From Promethearchaeota archaeon (GTDB lineage Archaea; Asgardarchaeota; Lokiarchaeia; Sigynarchaeales; SOKP01), in assembly GCA_030620005.1 (NCBI GenBank), contig JAUXAJ010000049.1, forward strand, positions 1-21,548: 21,548 nucleotides of DNA, in the 5' to 3' direction. The number at the start of each line of letters is the position of its first letter. Position 1 is the first letter of the stretch. Position numbers and translations under genes: made by a program. The notes below the pieces were generated by a model, which ran no database searches, had not been told where the DNA came from, and saw only the letters and a program-made list of their open reading frames with translations. Shown piece by piece: positions 1-8,066 of this stretch.

Positions 1-393
1 CGAATGTATATTGGCAGATCAGATGACGAGGACACGTGGAAGGTTTATAACGCGAGGGATGGAACTGGCGGTCATTTAGTTGGTCCAGGTCCAGAGCATT
101 TGCTAACTACCGCTGAAACAATTGAGCAGGCGATATGCTTGGTTGCTAAACTGTGTTTAAGACCCGCAGATAACTCAAAGGGTAGAATGATAAAGCTTTC
201 TCATTGGATTGATCTTGAGCGTAAATATAAAGGCGTGCAATTTCCAAACGATTTAGAAAGATTCATTCGCGTTGAAGCTGACATTCCAATTAACGTGAAA
301 GACGAAATTAAAGATTACTTGAAAGAAAGGGGCTGGAAACCTAAAGAAATAATTGATCCAACCTTACTCAAACGCCTGTGTAGGACAGGTTAA
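1..393 (+). CDS. Hypothetical protein, possibly 5'-truncated by window edge
   Basis: The frame is open from the first base. The first ATG is at position 4, but codon 1-3 (cga) is also in frame, so the true start may lie upstream of the window. The visible 129 residues form a soluble, mixed-charge protein with no signal peptide or membrane segment. A Gly/Pro-rich stretch (RDGTGGHLVGPGP, about residues 18-30) is followed by helical, Lys/Glu-rich sequence and a C-terminal segment ending in KRLCRTG. I do not recognise the family. Base composition is visibly richer in G+C than the neighbouring genes, which could mean strong constraint or different ancestry. A T-rich tract follows the stop at about 411-440 and probably ends transcription. 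Confidence 0.6.
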   Translation, partial: RMYIGRSDDEDTWKVYNARDGTGGHLVGPGPEHLLTTAETIEQAICLVAKLCLRPADNSKGRMIKLSHWIDLERKYKGVQFPNDLERFIRVEADIPINVKDEIKDYLKERGWKPKEIIDPTLLKRLCRTG

Positions 394-410
394 ATTCCTA
401 CTCATATAAA

Positions 411-440
411 ATCCTTTTTTTTAATATTATTCTTTTTTAT
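411..440 (+). terminator. T-rich terminator tract
   Basis: A run of eight to ten T followed by further T-rich blocks begins about 18 bases after the stop codon at 393. Archaeal transcription commonly stops at such U-rich stretches without a hairpin. The rest of the gap to the next start (394-570) is AT-rich, with nothing else recognised. Confidence 0.45.
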
Positions 441-570
441 ATTAAATTTCATCGGCAAACGAGCATTAGTTATATCTCCTTTTTAGCAATGAAATATTAT
501 TAAATTCAACAAATAAGCTAATATACTAATTTAGCATTCTCTAATCAATAAAAAAAAGAAGTGTACGATT

Positions 571-783
571 TTGGACAAAAAAAATAAAGATATTTTAAAA
601 TTATCAAAATTACTTGAGCATTGGGCGGATCATAACGATTCTCACGTGGAATCTTTTCTAAAATGGCGTGATATCGCAAGAGATCGAGGATTAAATGATG
701 TTGTTGAGAATTTGGAAAAGGCGATTGAGATGATGGATAAATGCACGGAATATTTGCTATTAGCTCACGAAGAATTGAAGTGA
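571..783 (+). CDS. Small helical protein, DUF8180-like
   Basis: This is a 70-residue acidic, all-helical protein. The start is TTG at 571; the frame has a TAG stop at 532-534 and no ATG, GTG or other TTG before it, so TTG is the only canonical start. No clear Shine-Dalgarno sequence precedes it. The pattern LLEHWADHNDSHVESFLKW, followed by a second amphipathic helix, resembles from memory a short helical family (DUF8180) seen in archaea and bacteria, sometimes next to metal or hydrogenase-maturation genes. The His and Glu/Asp spacing in the first helix (EHWADHNDSH) could bind a metal. Function is unknown, and the family assignment is from recall only. Confidence 0.6.
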   Translation: MDKKNKDILKLSKLLEHWADHNDSHVESFLKWRDIARDRGLNDVVENLEKAIEMMDKCTEYLLLAHEELK

Positions 784-812
784 TTTTGAACGAAATTTGC
801 TTAAATTAAAAA

Positions 813-841
813 GACATTAATTAAATGTCAATAAGAATTTT
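813..841. terminator. Stem-loop between convergent genes
   Basis: GACATT (813-818) and AATGTC (824-829) form a perfect 6-bp stem with a five-base loop, followed by a short T run at 837-841. It lies between the 3' ends of the small helical protein and the convergent Rag-like GTPase, where a terminator is expected. The stem is weak and could be chance in such AT-rich DNA. Confidence 0.35.
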
Positions 842-892
842 TCAATTTTCAAAGAATAATAAGCTATATATCTCAAATGAAAAACGAAATAG

Positions 893-2095
893 CTATAGGA
901 ATAGATTAATCAATGGCGCTAATTGTTCTTTAAAAAATTCAATTCTCTCGTACACCAGATCAGTTTTTTGAGAAAGCGTCCATAATAACACGGGAATATT
1001 TAGATCCGAGTAAGTAAACAGTTTCTCGCCCCGAATGGTAAATTTATTTGAAGGAAATTCCAACGAAATCGTATTTTCTTTAACTAAACCAATGGTATCA
1101 TAAAAGTTATGGAGCGTCTGTAATAATAAAGCAGTATTATGTATCAACTTCTCGTCAGTTGGAGATTTAGTATAACTTCCGAAAATTAAACCGTCCATCG
1201 AAATCAAGCTTGCTCCCTTGCCGTTAAAAGATTCCGTAAAATCTTCCAGAATGTGTTCTATTATTTCTGAAGTATCGGAGATTATTGTTAAAGCTTTGCT
1301 AAACATTTGGGTTATGGTTGTTTTTTGGAATATCGATGTATCACAGTATTCAATTTCGGGCATTTCAAAATCCTCGATGACTTGATCAAATGCATTTTTA
1401 ATCGCAGTAACATTTTTTTGCCATTCAAGAGTTCTTCGAATGTCTTGATCTGATTTATGAATAACGACCATTATTGGCGGATGTTCGTCCATTTTTTCTA
1501 ACGATTCAAGTACTTGTTTAAAGTAATTCGCAGATTCTAAGATTCTCTCAGGGTCTTGGACATCGATAACGTATAGGGTCAAATCTACTTCGGTAAAAAA
1601 CAATTCCGGCTTGTTAAAGTAATAATTTTCACGATATTGCACCTGACCACCAAGGTCCCAGCTGATTATCGGGTATCCCCAGAGGTCAAGTTTTTCTCTT
1701 TTCACTCCTTTTGTGGGGAGCATGTTTCTAATAGTTGAGTATTTGTTCTGGAGCACTGCTAAAATAGAACTTTTTCCCCCGTTATCAAGACCAATCATTA
1801 GAATTTTTTTTTGTCCCCTGATCTGCTGTTTAACTAATTTTTCTACTACTTTTGCTATTTTTATCCATTTTATAAATATCTGAGACGCAAGACCTCTGAT
1901 TTCAGGTAATTTATCGATTGATTGGCTGGCAAGATCTTCAATCGTATTTATTCCATTTGTGGATAAATTTTTCCCACTTATGACATCAACTCCAACAAGC
2001 GCTTCTGGTTTTAACTTTAAGACATGTTCAATTTCGCTGATTTCTACGGAAGTTTTAAGGAATTCTTTAATATTTTTAATGTTTTCTATTGACAT
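893..2095 (-). CDS. Rag-type small GTPase with N-terminal HhH and C-terminal roadblock-like domain
   Basis: The 400-residue protein has three parts. Residues 20-90 look like a helix-hairpin-helix module (GINTIEDLA at 48-56, then LPEIRGLA). Residues 95-275 are an Arf/Rag-like G domain: G1 GLDNGGKSS (102-110), switch I Thr128 in PTKG, G3 WDLGGQ (146-151), G4 HKSD (213-216) and G5 CDTSIF (251-256). Residues 285-400 resemble a roadblock/longin-like fold (GASLISMDGLIFGSY). HKxD instead of NKxD, TSI instead of SAK, and the trailing roadblock region are hallmarks of Rag GTPases, which in eukaryotes signal nutrient state at lysosomes. The ATG at 2095 is preceded by GAAAGGAT at Shine-Dalgarno distance. 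A cytosolic GTP-dependent signalling or scaffold role is inferred. The N-terminal HhH fusion is unusual for Rag proteins. Confidence 0.85.
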   Translation of the reverse strand: MSIENIKNIKEFLKTSVEISEIEHVLKLKPEALVGVDVISGKNLSTNGINTIEDLASQSIDKLPEIRGLASQIFIKWIKIAKVVEKLVKQQIRGQKKILMIGLDNGGKSSILAVLQNKYSTIRNMLPTKGVKREKLDLWGYPIISWDLGGQVQYRENYYFNKPELFFTEVDLTLYVIDVQDPERILESANYFKQVLESLEKMDEHPPIMVVIHKSDQDIRRTLEWQKNVTAIKNAFDQVIEDFEMPEIEYCDTSIFQKTTITQMFSKALTIISDTSEIIEHILEDFTESFNGKGASLISMDGLIFGSYTKSPTDEKLIHNTALLLQTLHNFYDTIGLVKENTISLEFPSNKFTIRGEKLFTYSDLNIPVLLWTLSQKTDLVYERIEFFKEQLAPLINLFL

Positions 2096-2718
2096 TGGTT
2101 ATTAATCCTTTCTGATTTAATTTTTTATTGTAATACAAAAAATAATAGACTTATTATTAAATATAAGTTTTATTTTAAAAATTTTTACTACTCATGAAAA
2201 ATTATTTTAAAAAAATACAAAAACTCTGAATTTTGGATCTTGAAATTTGCTTATATGGACCGGAAAAAAAATTTATGTATATTGACTTGTTAGCAGTATT
2301 CAACTCCCCCTCTGCAAGTTTTCGGGGCTTATAAACCATTGTTTTAATCCACCAAATTTTTTTTTCTAATTATAATTTGGGAGATCTTCTATATTAATGT
2401 TTTCCTAAAAGCTGGACTCTTGTACTCTTCAATTATTGATAGATTTCTGTCAAGGAAAAAAAGAGATCCAAAAATTTAATTGATATAGACTCAAATTTTT
2501 GCATGATAAGTAAATGAAAAAAAAAATATGTCATTACCTAAAAGTCATTTTTGCCTGAATTTTTTAAAAATTTTTATTTTCATGAAAACACAAGTGCTTT
2601 GATTTTTAACAATCTTGTTCAAATGAATCTGATTTAAATGTTTCCAAAACCTATATTTATTTATTAATCAAATGATATGTACTAATTAGTGATTTTACAC
2701 AACAATTAAATTTAAGGT
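2096..2718. other. Long gene-free stretch with a small stem-loop and a promoter at its right end
   Basis: These 623 bases are very AT-rich and hold no convincing gene. A local C/G-rich patch at 2294-2335 can pair CCCC with GGGG across about 13 bases; read on the minus strand it has the shape of an IS605-type right end (AAGCCCC, then GGGGGAGTTGAA). Short minus-strand reading frames are present: 45 codons at 2202-2339, and a fragment near 2400-2470 ending in AFRKTLI. They lack convincing starts or homologies and may be relics. The right end carries the promoter of the vWA gene. Confidence 0.4.
2652..2659 (+). promoter_or_regulatory. Putative TATA box for the vWA-zinc gene
   Basis: TATATTTA lies about 60 bases upstream of the TTG start at 2719, with a purine-rich ccaaaacc just before it where a BRE would sit. 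The placement would give a 5' leader of roughly 30-40 bases. It is assigned by resemblance to archaeal promoters only. Confidence 0.35.
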
Positions 2719-3924
2719 TTGGCAAACTTGGCTGAAAGGATTCCCCAAAATATCGTGATCGTTCTTGATACTTCTAGATCAATGTATAGATCGGATTACA
2801 AACCGAATAGATTGGAATCGAGCAAAAATGCGTTAAAGGAATTAATAAAACAACGGATAGAGGTCGATACATCAAGTTCATTTGCCATTGTTACATTTTC
2901 AGACGAAGCAAAAAAAATTATAGATTTCAGTAATTTCCCTGATCAACTCTATTCTGCCATTGATTCTCTCACATTTGGAGGTCTTTCTGCAATGGGAGAC
3001 GGATTAGCTTTATCGATCAAAATAATCATTTCTGAGTTGAGAAAGGTTGGCGCAAAAATTCCTCGAATTGTCCTACTTTCTGATGGCAACTATACGCAAA
3101 CAGACATAGACCCAATTAAAATGGCTAAATTGGCCTCAAGCGTTAATATCAAAATTGACTCTTTTCGGCTTGGAGACTCGGATTCTCATAATATTTTAAA
3201 AAGATTGAGCGACATTTCTAATGGCAGGCATTATTATATTAATGATTCTGAATCATTAATTGGTTCTGTTCGCGAGCTTTCTTTGGATAATGTGAAGTCT
3301 TTTGAAAAAAAACTAGGTTCTCCATCAGACAGTTCAGCGTTACTTAGCAAAATAGCTGCTAAACTTTTAAAAGTTTCAGAATTAACTAAAGATCAAGAAG
3401 AAAATTTGAAGCAATTAAGAGGAGAAGTAGACTATAAAAAATGTTCCATTTGTTTTGCCGATAAGGATCCAACTACAAAAGGTTCTTTTTACATCACCGG
3501 GAGATATTGCCCTAATTGCCAAATGCCTTTCCACATATATTGTTTAGCTGGCTGGGCGGCTTCTCAAAAAGATATTAAGCTAAAGAGATCTGGAACTTGC
3601 CGATGTCCTCATTGTTTTTATTTATTGAAAATTCCAACTGAAGTTGCTCAAGTCCAAAAATTGCGCGTTTTATCTGGAACCCAAGCGCAGAAAATAATTG
3701 GCCCTGCTGAACCCTTGATGTTTGATGCAAAATCACTAAACATTGATGAACTTGGAGAAGGGGCCTTATACGAAGCGTGTCCCCAGTGTAATTATATTTT
3801 TGAACCTAATCAAAAAGTGGTGATGTGCGGAAATTCTGATTGTCAAGCACTTTATCACGAAGATTGTTTTCATGAGTTAAAGGATCAGCGATGCAAAAAG
3901 TGTGAAGCGAAATTATTCCTTTAA
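2719..3924 (+). CDS. von Willebrand A domain protein with two C-terminal C4HC3 zinc modules
   Basis: The 401-residue protein starts with a vWA domain (about 8-190). Its metal-ion site is nearly complete: DTSRS (17-21), Ser89 in GGLSAMGDG where Thr is usual, and LLSDG with Asp121. A helical linker follows. Two zinc modules come next. The first has C242, C245, C264, C267, H272, C275, C296 and C299; the second has C354, C357, C370, C375, H380, C383, C392 and C395. Both are C4HC3, like RING-CH or PHD folds. The start is TTG at 2719, because a TAA lies two codons upstream and no ATG occurs before residue 22. vWA followed by zinc modules recalls TFIIH p44/Ssl1 and some ubiquitin-ligase-like proteins. 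Function is inferred as a metal-dependent protein-binding adaptor. No membrane segment or signal peptide is seen. Confidence 0.8.
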   Translation: MANLAERIPQNIVIVLDTSRSMYRSDYKPNRLESSKNALKELIKQRIEVDTSSSFAIVTFSDEAKKIIDFSNFPDQLYSAIDSLTFGGLSAMGDGLALSIKIIISELRKVGAKIPRIVLLSDGNYTQTDIDPIKMAKLASSVNIKIDSFRLGDSDSHNILKRLSDISNGRHYYINDSESLIGSVRELSLDNVKSFEKKLGSPSDSSALLSKIAAKLLKVSELTKDQEENLKQLRGEVDYKKCSICFADKDPTTKGSFYITGRYCPNCQMPFHIYCLAGWAASQKDIKLKRSGTCRCPHCFYLLKIPTEVAQVQKLRVLSGTQAQKIIGPAEPLMFDAKSLNIDELGEGALYEACPQCNYIFEPNQKVVMCGNSDCQALYHEDCFHELKDQRCKKCEAKLFL

Positions 3925-3968
3925 GTGGTTAAATATTTATTGTTAATGAGATTTTGAATTTTCAGAAA

Positions 3969-3977
3969 TTTATAAAG
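3969..3977 (+). promoter_or_regulatory. Putative TATA box for the MtrH-family gene
   Basis: TTTATAAAG lies about 20-25 bases before the TTG start at 3994. At that spacing transcription would begin at or near the start codon, giving a leaderless transcript, which is common in archaea. This would explain the lack of a Shine-Dalgarno sequence there. Confidence 0.4.
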
Positions 3978-3993
3978 AATATGTGATTAACAG

Positions 3994-4869
3994 TTGTCTG
4001 ATATAACACCATATATTTATGGAAATATCAAAATGGGCCGTGGCAATTTTGATTTACCTCCCATTCTGATTGGAACTCTTTTTTATCAAGGAGAGCAGTT
4101 TGTTGATCGAAAGGAACCCGAAAAATTTGACGAACTAAAGGCGAAAAAGCGAATAGAGACGCAAAAAGCTCTAGCAGAAAAATATAAAATTCCAGATTTA
4201 GTAGAGATTTCGGGGATTACTCCTAAAGCGATGAAAAAATATTTGGAATTTTATTTGGATAATTTTCAACCTCCCTTCGTGTTAGGCGGAACTGTTGATG
4301 CTCGAACTGCTGGTGTTGAATATCTTGACGAAAGGGGTATCAAGCCTAACGAATATGTATACAATACGATTTCTAATCTTAAAAACAAAAAGGAACTCGA
4401 AGTTATTCGAAAATTCAAAATTGAGTCCATTGTTATCTTGATACTAGGTTCAGAAAACATGACTTCTACTCAAAGATTTAGCTATCTCACTAAAAAAAGT
4501 GGTCCAGAAAATATTAGTTTATTAAGTGGGGTTAAAAAATTAGGAGTTGATAAAATTTGGATTGATGGAGGCGTAATTAATTTAGAAAGTTTAGCTCACA
4601 TATTAGAAACTCAACAATTAATAAGTACTTCTTTACATCTTCCTGTTGGAACTGCATCAAACCTCTTCTTGTTCAAGTATTCATCACCTAGATTGAATAT
4701 CAAGTTCAACACTCGATATAGAAGGGCCAGTATAATGTTTATCGCGGCATGGTTCTCTAATTTCGTCTTTTATGGCGCCATTGAAGACGCTAAAGAATGT
4801 TTTAGCTCGGCCTTTCAAGCGACTGAATTTAAGAGCGTGGTCCGCGAAAAAAATATTAAACTTTTTTAA
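3994..4869 (+). CDS. MtrH-family corrinoid/tetrahydropterin methyltransferase
   Basis: The 291 residues match the MtrH family (tetrahydromethanopterin S-methyltransferase subunit H and relatives) in length and motif order: GTLFYQGEQFVD (27-38) near the N-terminus, FVLGGTVDARTAGVEY (95-110), VYNTISN (122-128) and LPVGTASN (216-223). The fold is a TIM-barrel methyltransferase that moves a methyl group between a corrinoid protein and a tetrahydropterin or folate. Stand-alone MtrH homologues usually serve methylated-amine or similar substrates with a partner corrinoid protein. No corrinoid protein and no other mtr subunit is visible here, so the substrate is unknown. The start is TTG; the ATG at 3981 meets a stop at once, and the next in-frame ATG is codon 14, inside the conserved N-terminal region. 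Confidence 0.85.
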   Translation: MSDITPYIYGNIKMGRGNFDLPPILIGTLFYQGEQFVDRKEPEKFDELKAKKRIETQKALAEKYKIPDLVEISGITPKAMKKYLEFYLDNFQPPFVLGGTVDARTAGVEYLDERGIKPNEYVYNTISNLKNKKELEVIRKFKIESIVILILGSENMTSTQRFSYLTKKSGPENISLLSGVKKLGVDKIWIDGGVINLESLAHILETQQLISTSLHLPVGTASNLFLFKYSSPRLNIKFNTRYRRASIMFIAAWFSNFVFYGAIEDAKECFSSAFQATEFKSVVREKNIKLF

Positions 4870-4978
4870 TAAAATTACAATTTAAAAAACAATTTATAAT
4901 TATAATTTATTATTTTAGTAAATTAAAATCTTTAAAAACATGAAAAAAAAAGATTCATGAGAATTTAATGAGATACTA

Positions 4979-6139
4979 GTGAAAGAGAACATGATTAGCA
5001 ACCACGATAAAGATGATAAAGAAATAGAAGCTATTACTTTAATAGATCAAGCTCAAAATTTGGCAGATATGGGAAAAGGCGTTGAGGCAATCAACCTTTT
5101 CGAAAAAGCCGCTCAAATATTTCTGGATTTAGGAAGTTACATCAAGCTTGACGAATTATTCATCCAAATAATTAAAACCATCTCACAATTTAAAAATACT
5201 ATTCAAGCAGTTTATAGGTTACAATCAATCATCCATAAGACCGAGGAGCTAAAGTTAGACGAGATTTCTGCGAAATTATTGATTCAATTAGGAAGTCTTT
5301 CTTTCAAGATGAAGGATTGGGAAAGTGCTGGAGAAGCCTGGCAGAAAGCTTCAGAGTACTTGATTAATGTTGATCCAGAAGAATATTTGAGCTTATCGTC
5401 TTATTTATTGATAAAAGCAGGACAAACCTTTGAACGCTCTAAGTTAACGAAAGATATGGGCAAACGCTTAATATTAAAAGGAGTAATGAAAGCTAACAAT
5501 TTCGAGAATTTATACGAACAAGAAGAAAGAAGAGCGCTCGTATTGATTGAAGGAAAGCAATACGAGGCGGCGGCCAAAAAATTTTACGACATCGCATCTT
5601 ATTTTAGAAAATCCCACGATAATTTGGACGAACTTCTCAGTGAAGTAGAATCAAAAGACACAATCCTTAACGTTAAAGCGAGATTCATTCATTTTATCGC
5701 AGAGTATCAAGTATTTTCAGCATTATGCTTGAGAGCTTCTGAAAAGAGCGAGCACGATGAAAAAATAGAGGAACTTGGAAAAAATTCCATTGAATTGTTT
5801 AAAAAGTCGATTTCTTTGTTGAAAGATTATTTATTTCCCATAAAATATGATTTTGACCAAGAAATTTTGCTAAGAATCTGTTTCGATACAATGTTATTGG
5901 CAATAATGCAAGAAATGTCGCAACCAGATGTGAGAGTAGTTGCGCACGAATTGCTTTTGGAAAGTATTGGTAAGAACAAAAAATTGGTACAAAAACTGAA
6001 AAAAACTCCTTATTTCAAGATTACCGAACGAATTGAGAAATTAGGGATTCGCGAAGCTCTTGAAAAATTATTGGAAGTAAACCTTGGCCATTTCGAAAAG
6101 ATAAAAAATTCTTTAATTGAATACTTTCTTTCCACTTAA
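4979..6139 (+). CDS. TPR/SNAP-like all-helical repeat protein
   Basis: The 386-residue soluble protein is helical from end to end. Repeat-like units include residues 16-52 (EAITLIDQAQNLADMGKG, then NLFEKAAQIF), 83-125 (QLGSLSFKMKDWESAGEAW) and 180-215 (ALVLIEGKQYEAAAKKFYD). The alternating small and aromatic positions are those of tetratricopeptide repeats. The layout is reminiscent of alpha/gamma-SNAP-like or TRAPP-associated repeat proteins found in Asgard archaea, but I cannot name a specific orthologue. The start is taken as GTG at 4979; an ATG at 4991 (codon 5) is an equally good alternative, and no strong Shine-Dalgarno sequence decides. A scaffolding role in a protein complex is inferred only from the fold. 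The C-terminal 100 residues are helical without clear repeats. Confidence 0.7.
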   Translation: MKENMISNHDKDDKEIEAITLIDQAQNLADMGKGVEAINLFEKAAQIFLDLGSYIKLDELFIQIIKTISQFKNTIQAVYRLQSIIHKTEELKLDEISAKLLIQLGSLSFKMKDWESAGEAWQKASEYLINVDPEEYLSLSSYLLIKAGQTFERSKLTKDMGKRLILKGVMKANNFENLYEQEERRALVLIEGKQYEAAAKKFYDIASYFRKSHDNLDELLSEVESKDTILNVKARFIHFIAEYQVFSALCLRASEKSEHDEKIEELGKNSIELFKKSISLLKDYLFPIKYDFDQEILLRICFDTMLLAIMQEMSQPDVRVVAHELLLESIGKNKKLVQKLKKTPYFKITERIEKLGIREALEKLLEVNLGHFEKIKNSLIEYFLST

Positions 6140-6181
6140 TAAATCAGATTTTCTCAATCCTTTCCCTTTTTGCTTAAGCAG

Positions 6182-6274
6182 ATGGCATCAATTAGATATA
6201 ATAGAAACAAAATCAAATCAAAATTAAGAATTTATTCAAGTATCATATTAATCATCGTATTAATCGTTATTTAA
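6182..6274 (+). CDS. Possible 30-residue single-pass membrane peptide
   Basis: ATG at 6182 opens 30 codons. A strongly basic N-terminus (RYNRNKIKSKLR) is followed by an uninterrupted hydrophobic tail (SSIILIIVLIVI) ending at the stop. This is the layout of a tiny tail-anchored or single-span membrane peptide with a cytoplasmic basic end. No Shine-Dalgarno sequence is evident, and AT-rich DNA readily produces Ile/Lys-rich frames, so it may be chance. It sits alone in the 254-base gap between the TPR-like gene and the radical SAM gene. Confidence 0.25.
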   Translation: MASIRYNRNKIKSKLRIYSSIILIIVLIVI

Positions 6275-6393
6275 TTCGCTAAAGAAAAAAGTTTTAATAA
6301 TTCAAATTCTTTTTTAAAGCATTAAAAAGATTTCAGAAGAATTTTGTTTTACTTAAAAATTAGGCAGGATATTCTGAAAAATGGGAAACACTC

Positions 6394-7965
6394 ATGAAAA
6401 TTCTTTATATAAATGCAAGCAAGCTTAAATCTGGGCTTGACTATATCATCAAGGGTCCACCATTGAGCTTGATTTCAATTGCAGCGATGGTCCCCGAGCA
6501 TGACGCAAAATTATATGATTTCAAGATCCAGAAATATCGAGAAAAACGGTTTAAAAGTTTATTGAATCGACACGATGTAGTCGCTATTACAAGTATGACG
6601 CCTCAAATTTATCATGCGCTTGAAGTAGCACAAATGGCAAAAGACCAAGGATGCACCACGATTTTAGGGGGGTATCATCCTACATTAGTGCCGGAGTATG
6701 TAGCAAGTCATCCTGCGGTGGATTATACTATTCGTGGTGAAGGAGAACATACATTTAAGGAAGTAATCGACTTTATTGATGGAAATAAGAAAAACACTTC
6801 CTTAAAAAACATTGATGGCGTTTCGTACAAAAATAAGGATGGTAAGATCATTCATAATAATGATCGTCATTTGGAACCTAACTTGGATAATTTTCCAATG
6901 CCTCGACGTGATCTTTTAAACGATAAAGGATATATTTACTTAGGGGCTCGAGTAGCTTCTCTTGAAACGTCCCGAGGGTGTCCCCATTCTTGCAAATTTT
7001 GTTGTATCATTAAAATGTGGAAAGATCCAACTCAACACATCGTATATCGAAGCAAGAGTATTAAAAGAATCATGCAGGAAATTTACGATGTCGATTGGAA
7101 GAACGATTTCATTTTCTTCTGTGAAGACAATTTTACAATAAAAGTTAAGCGGACCAAAAAAATCTTAGAAACCATAATTAGGGCCGGTGTCCCTAATAAA
7201 ATATACCTTAGTTGTCAGTCAAGAGCCGATACGCTTTACCAAAACCCATGGTTAGTGGATTTAATGCACAAAGCCGGCATGAGGCAAGTGTTTTTAGGTG
7301 TTGAGTCTGTACATCAGCAAAGTCTTAACGATATGAATAAAAGAAATACCACCCCTAAAATGGTTCGTGCTGTTGTTAAAATGCTACAAGATAGAGGTAT
7401 TAGCATTTTTGGCGGAGTAATCATTGGCTTTCCTGGCGAAACAAAAAAAATGGTTCGCGAGACAATACAATATGCCAAATCATTGGAAATGACGTGCGTT
7501 CAATTTACTCCCATAACTGCTTTTCCAGGGACTCCGTTTTTTAAAGAGATGAAAGAAAAAGGCTTGATAACAAGTAATAATTATATCCATTACGATCTCT
7601 TTCATACCATGATGAGCACTGACCAGATAAATAGTAGAGAAATGTATCGCTTGGTTGGAGAAGCTTACGCTGCATATTACTTGTATAAATACGACTGGGT
7701 AAAAATAATGGCCAAAAGGTATTGCAACCCTTTTAGTAAATTTAATTGGATGGCTCACAGAATTCCTAAATTTGCTAAAACGGTAATTAAATCAGGTTAC
7801 GGAATGTTCCACACGCAAGGAATCAGTACTTCAGCCCTATCGAAAGATATGATTGAGATCATGCAAAATTCAAAGGAAAACAGCAAAGCTCAGGACATTC
7901 CGCAATCAGACCCTATAATTGAACGGACTTCTCTCGATTCTATAATAGAACAATCTACTACTTAA
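6394..7965 (+). CDS. Cobalamin-binding (class B) radical SAM protein
   Basis: The 523-residue enzyme has an N-terminal Rossmann-type B12-binding domain (about 1-140), with PPLSLISIAAMV, GGYHPTLVPEY and IRGEGEHTF as family landmarks. The radical SAM core follows, with ETSRGCPHSCKFC giving the cluster ligands C196, C200 and C203. GVESVHQQSLNDMNKRN and IIGFPGE are typical of the BchE/HpnJ-like class B group. Such enzymes use SAM and a cobalamin to methylate or rearrange unactivated carbons, for example in lipids, cofactors or natural products. The substrate here is unknown. The C-terminal 60 residues are polar and look disordered. The ATG at 6394 gives the conserved MKILYINAS opening; another ATG at 6381 is out of frame. 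It appears to be transcribed alone. Confidence 0.85.
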   Translation: MKILYINASKLKSGLDYIIKGPPLSLISIAAMVPEHDAKLYDFKIQKYREKRFKSLLNRHDVVAITSMTPQIYHALEVAQMAKDQGCTTILGGYHPTLVPEYVASHPAVDYTIRGEGEHTFKEVIDFIDGNKKNTSLKNIDGVSYKNKDGKIIHNNDRHLEPNLDNFPMPRRDLLNDKGYIYLGARVASLETSRGCPHSCKFCCIIKMWKDPTQHIVYRSKSIKRIMQEIYDVDWKNDFIFFCEDNFTIKVKRTKKILETIIRAGVPNKIYLSCQSRADTLYQNPWLVDLMHKAGMRQVFLGVESVHQQSLNDMNKRNTTPKMVRAVVKMLQDRGISIFGGVIIGFPGETKKMVRETIQYAKSLEMTCVQFTPITAFPGTPFFKEMKEKGLITSNNYIHYDLFHTMMSTDQINSREMYRLVGEAYAAYYLYKYDWVKIMAKRYCNPFSKFNWMAHRIPKFAKTVIKSGYGMFHTQGISTSALSKDMIEIMQNSKENSKAQDIPQSDPIIERTSLDSIIEQSTT

Positions 7966-8066
7966 ACAAGCCCGCAAACTATTTTCCATTTGTTATGATT
8001 TACTCGATTTCTTCAAAGGTTTAAAAAAAGTTAAAAGTATTCCTAAAATTTGAGTACTAATTTCTA

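Noticed and set aside
2202..2339. Minus-strand 45-codon frame starting at ATG 2339
   Set aside because: Composition is not protein-like after the first 15 codons, no Shine-Dalgarno sequence precedes it, and it overlaps the C/G stem-loop; probably chance.
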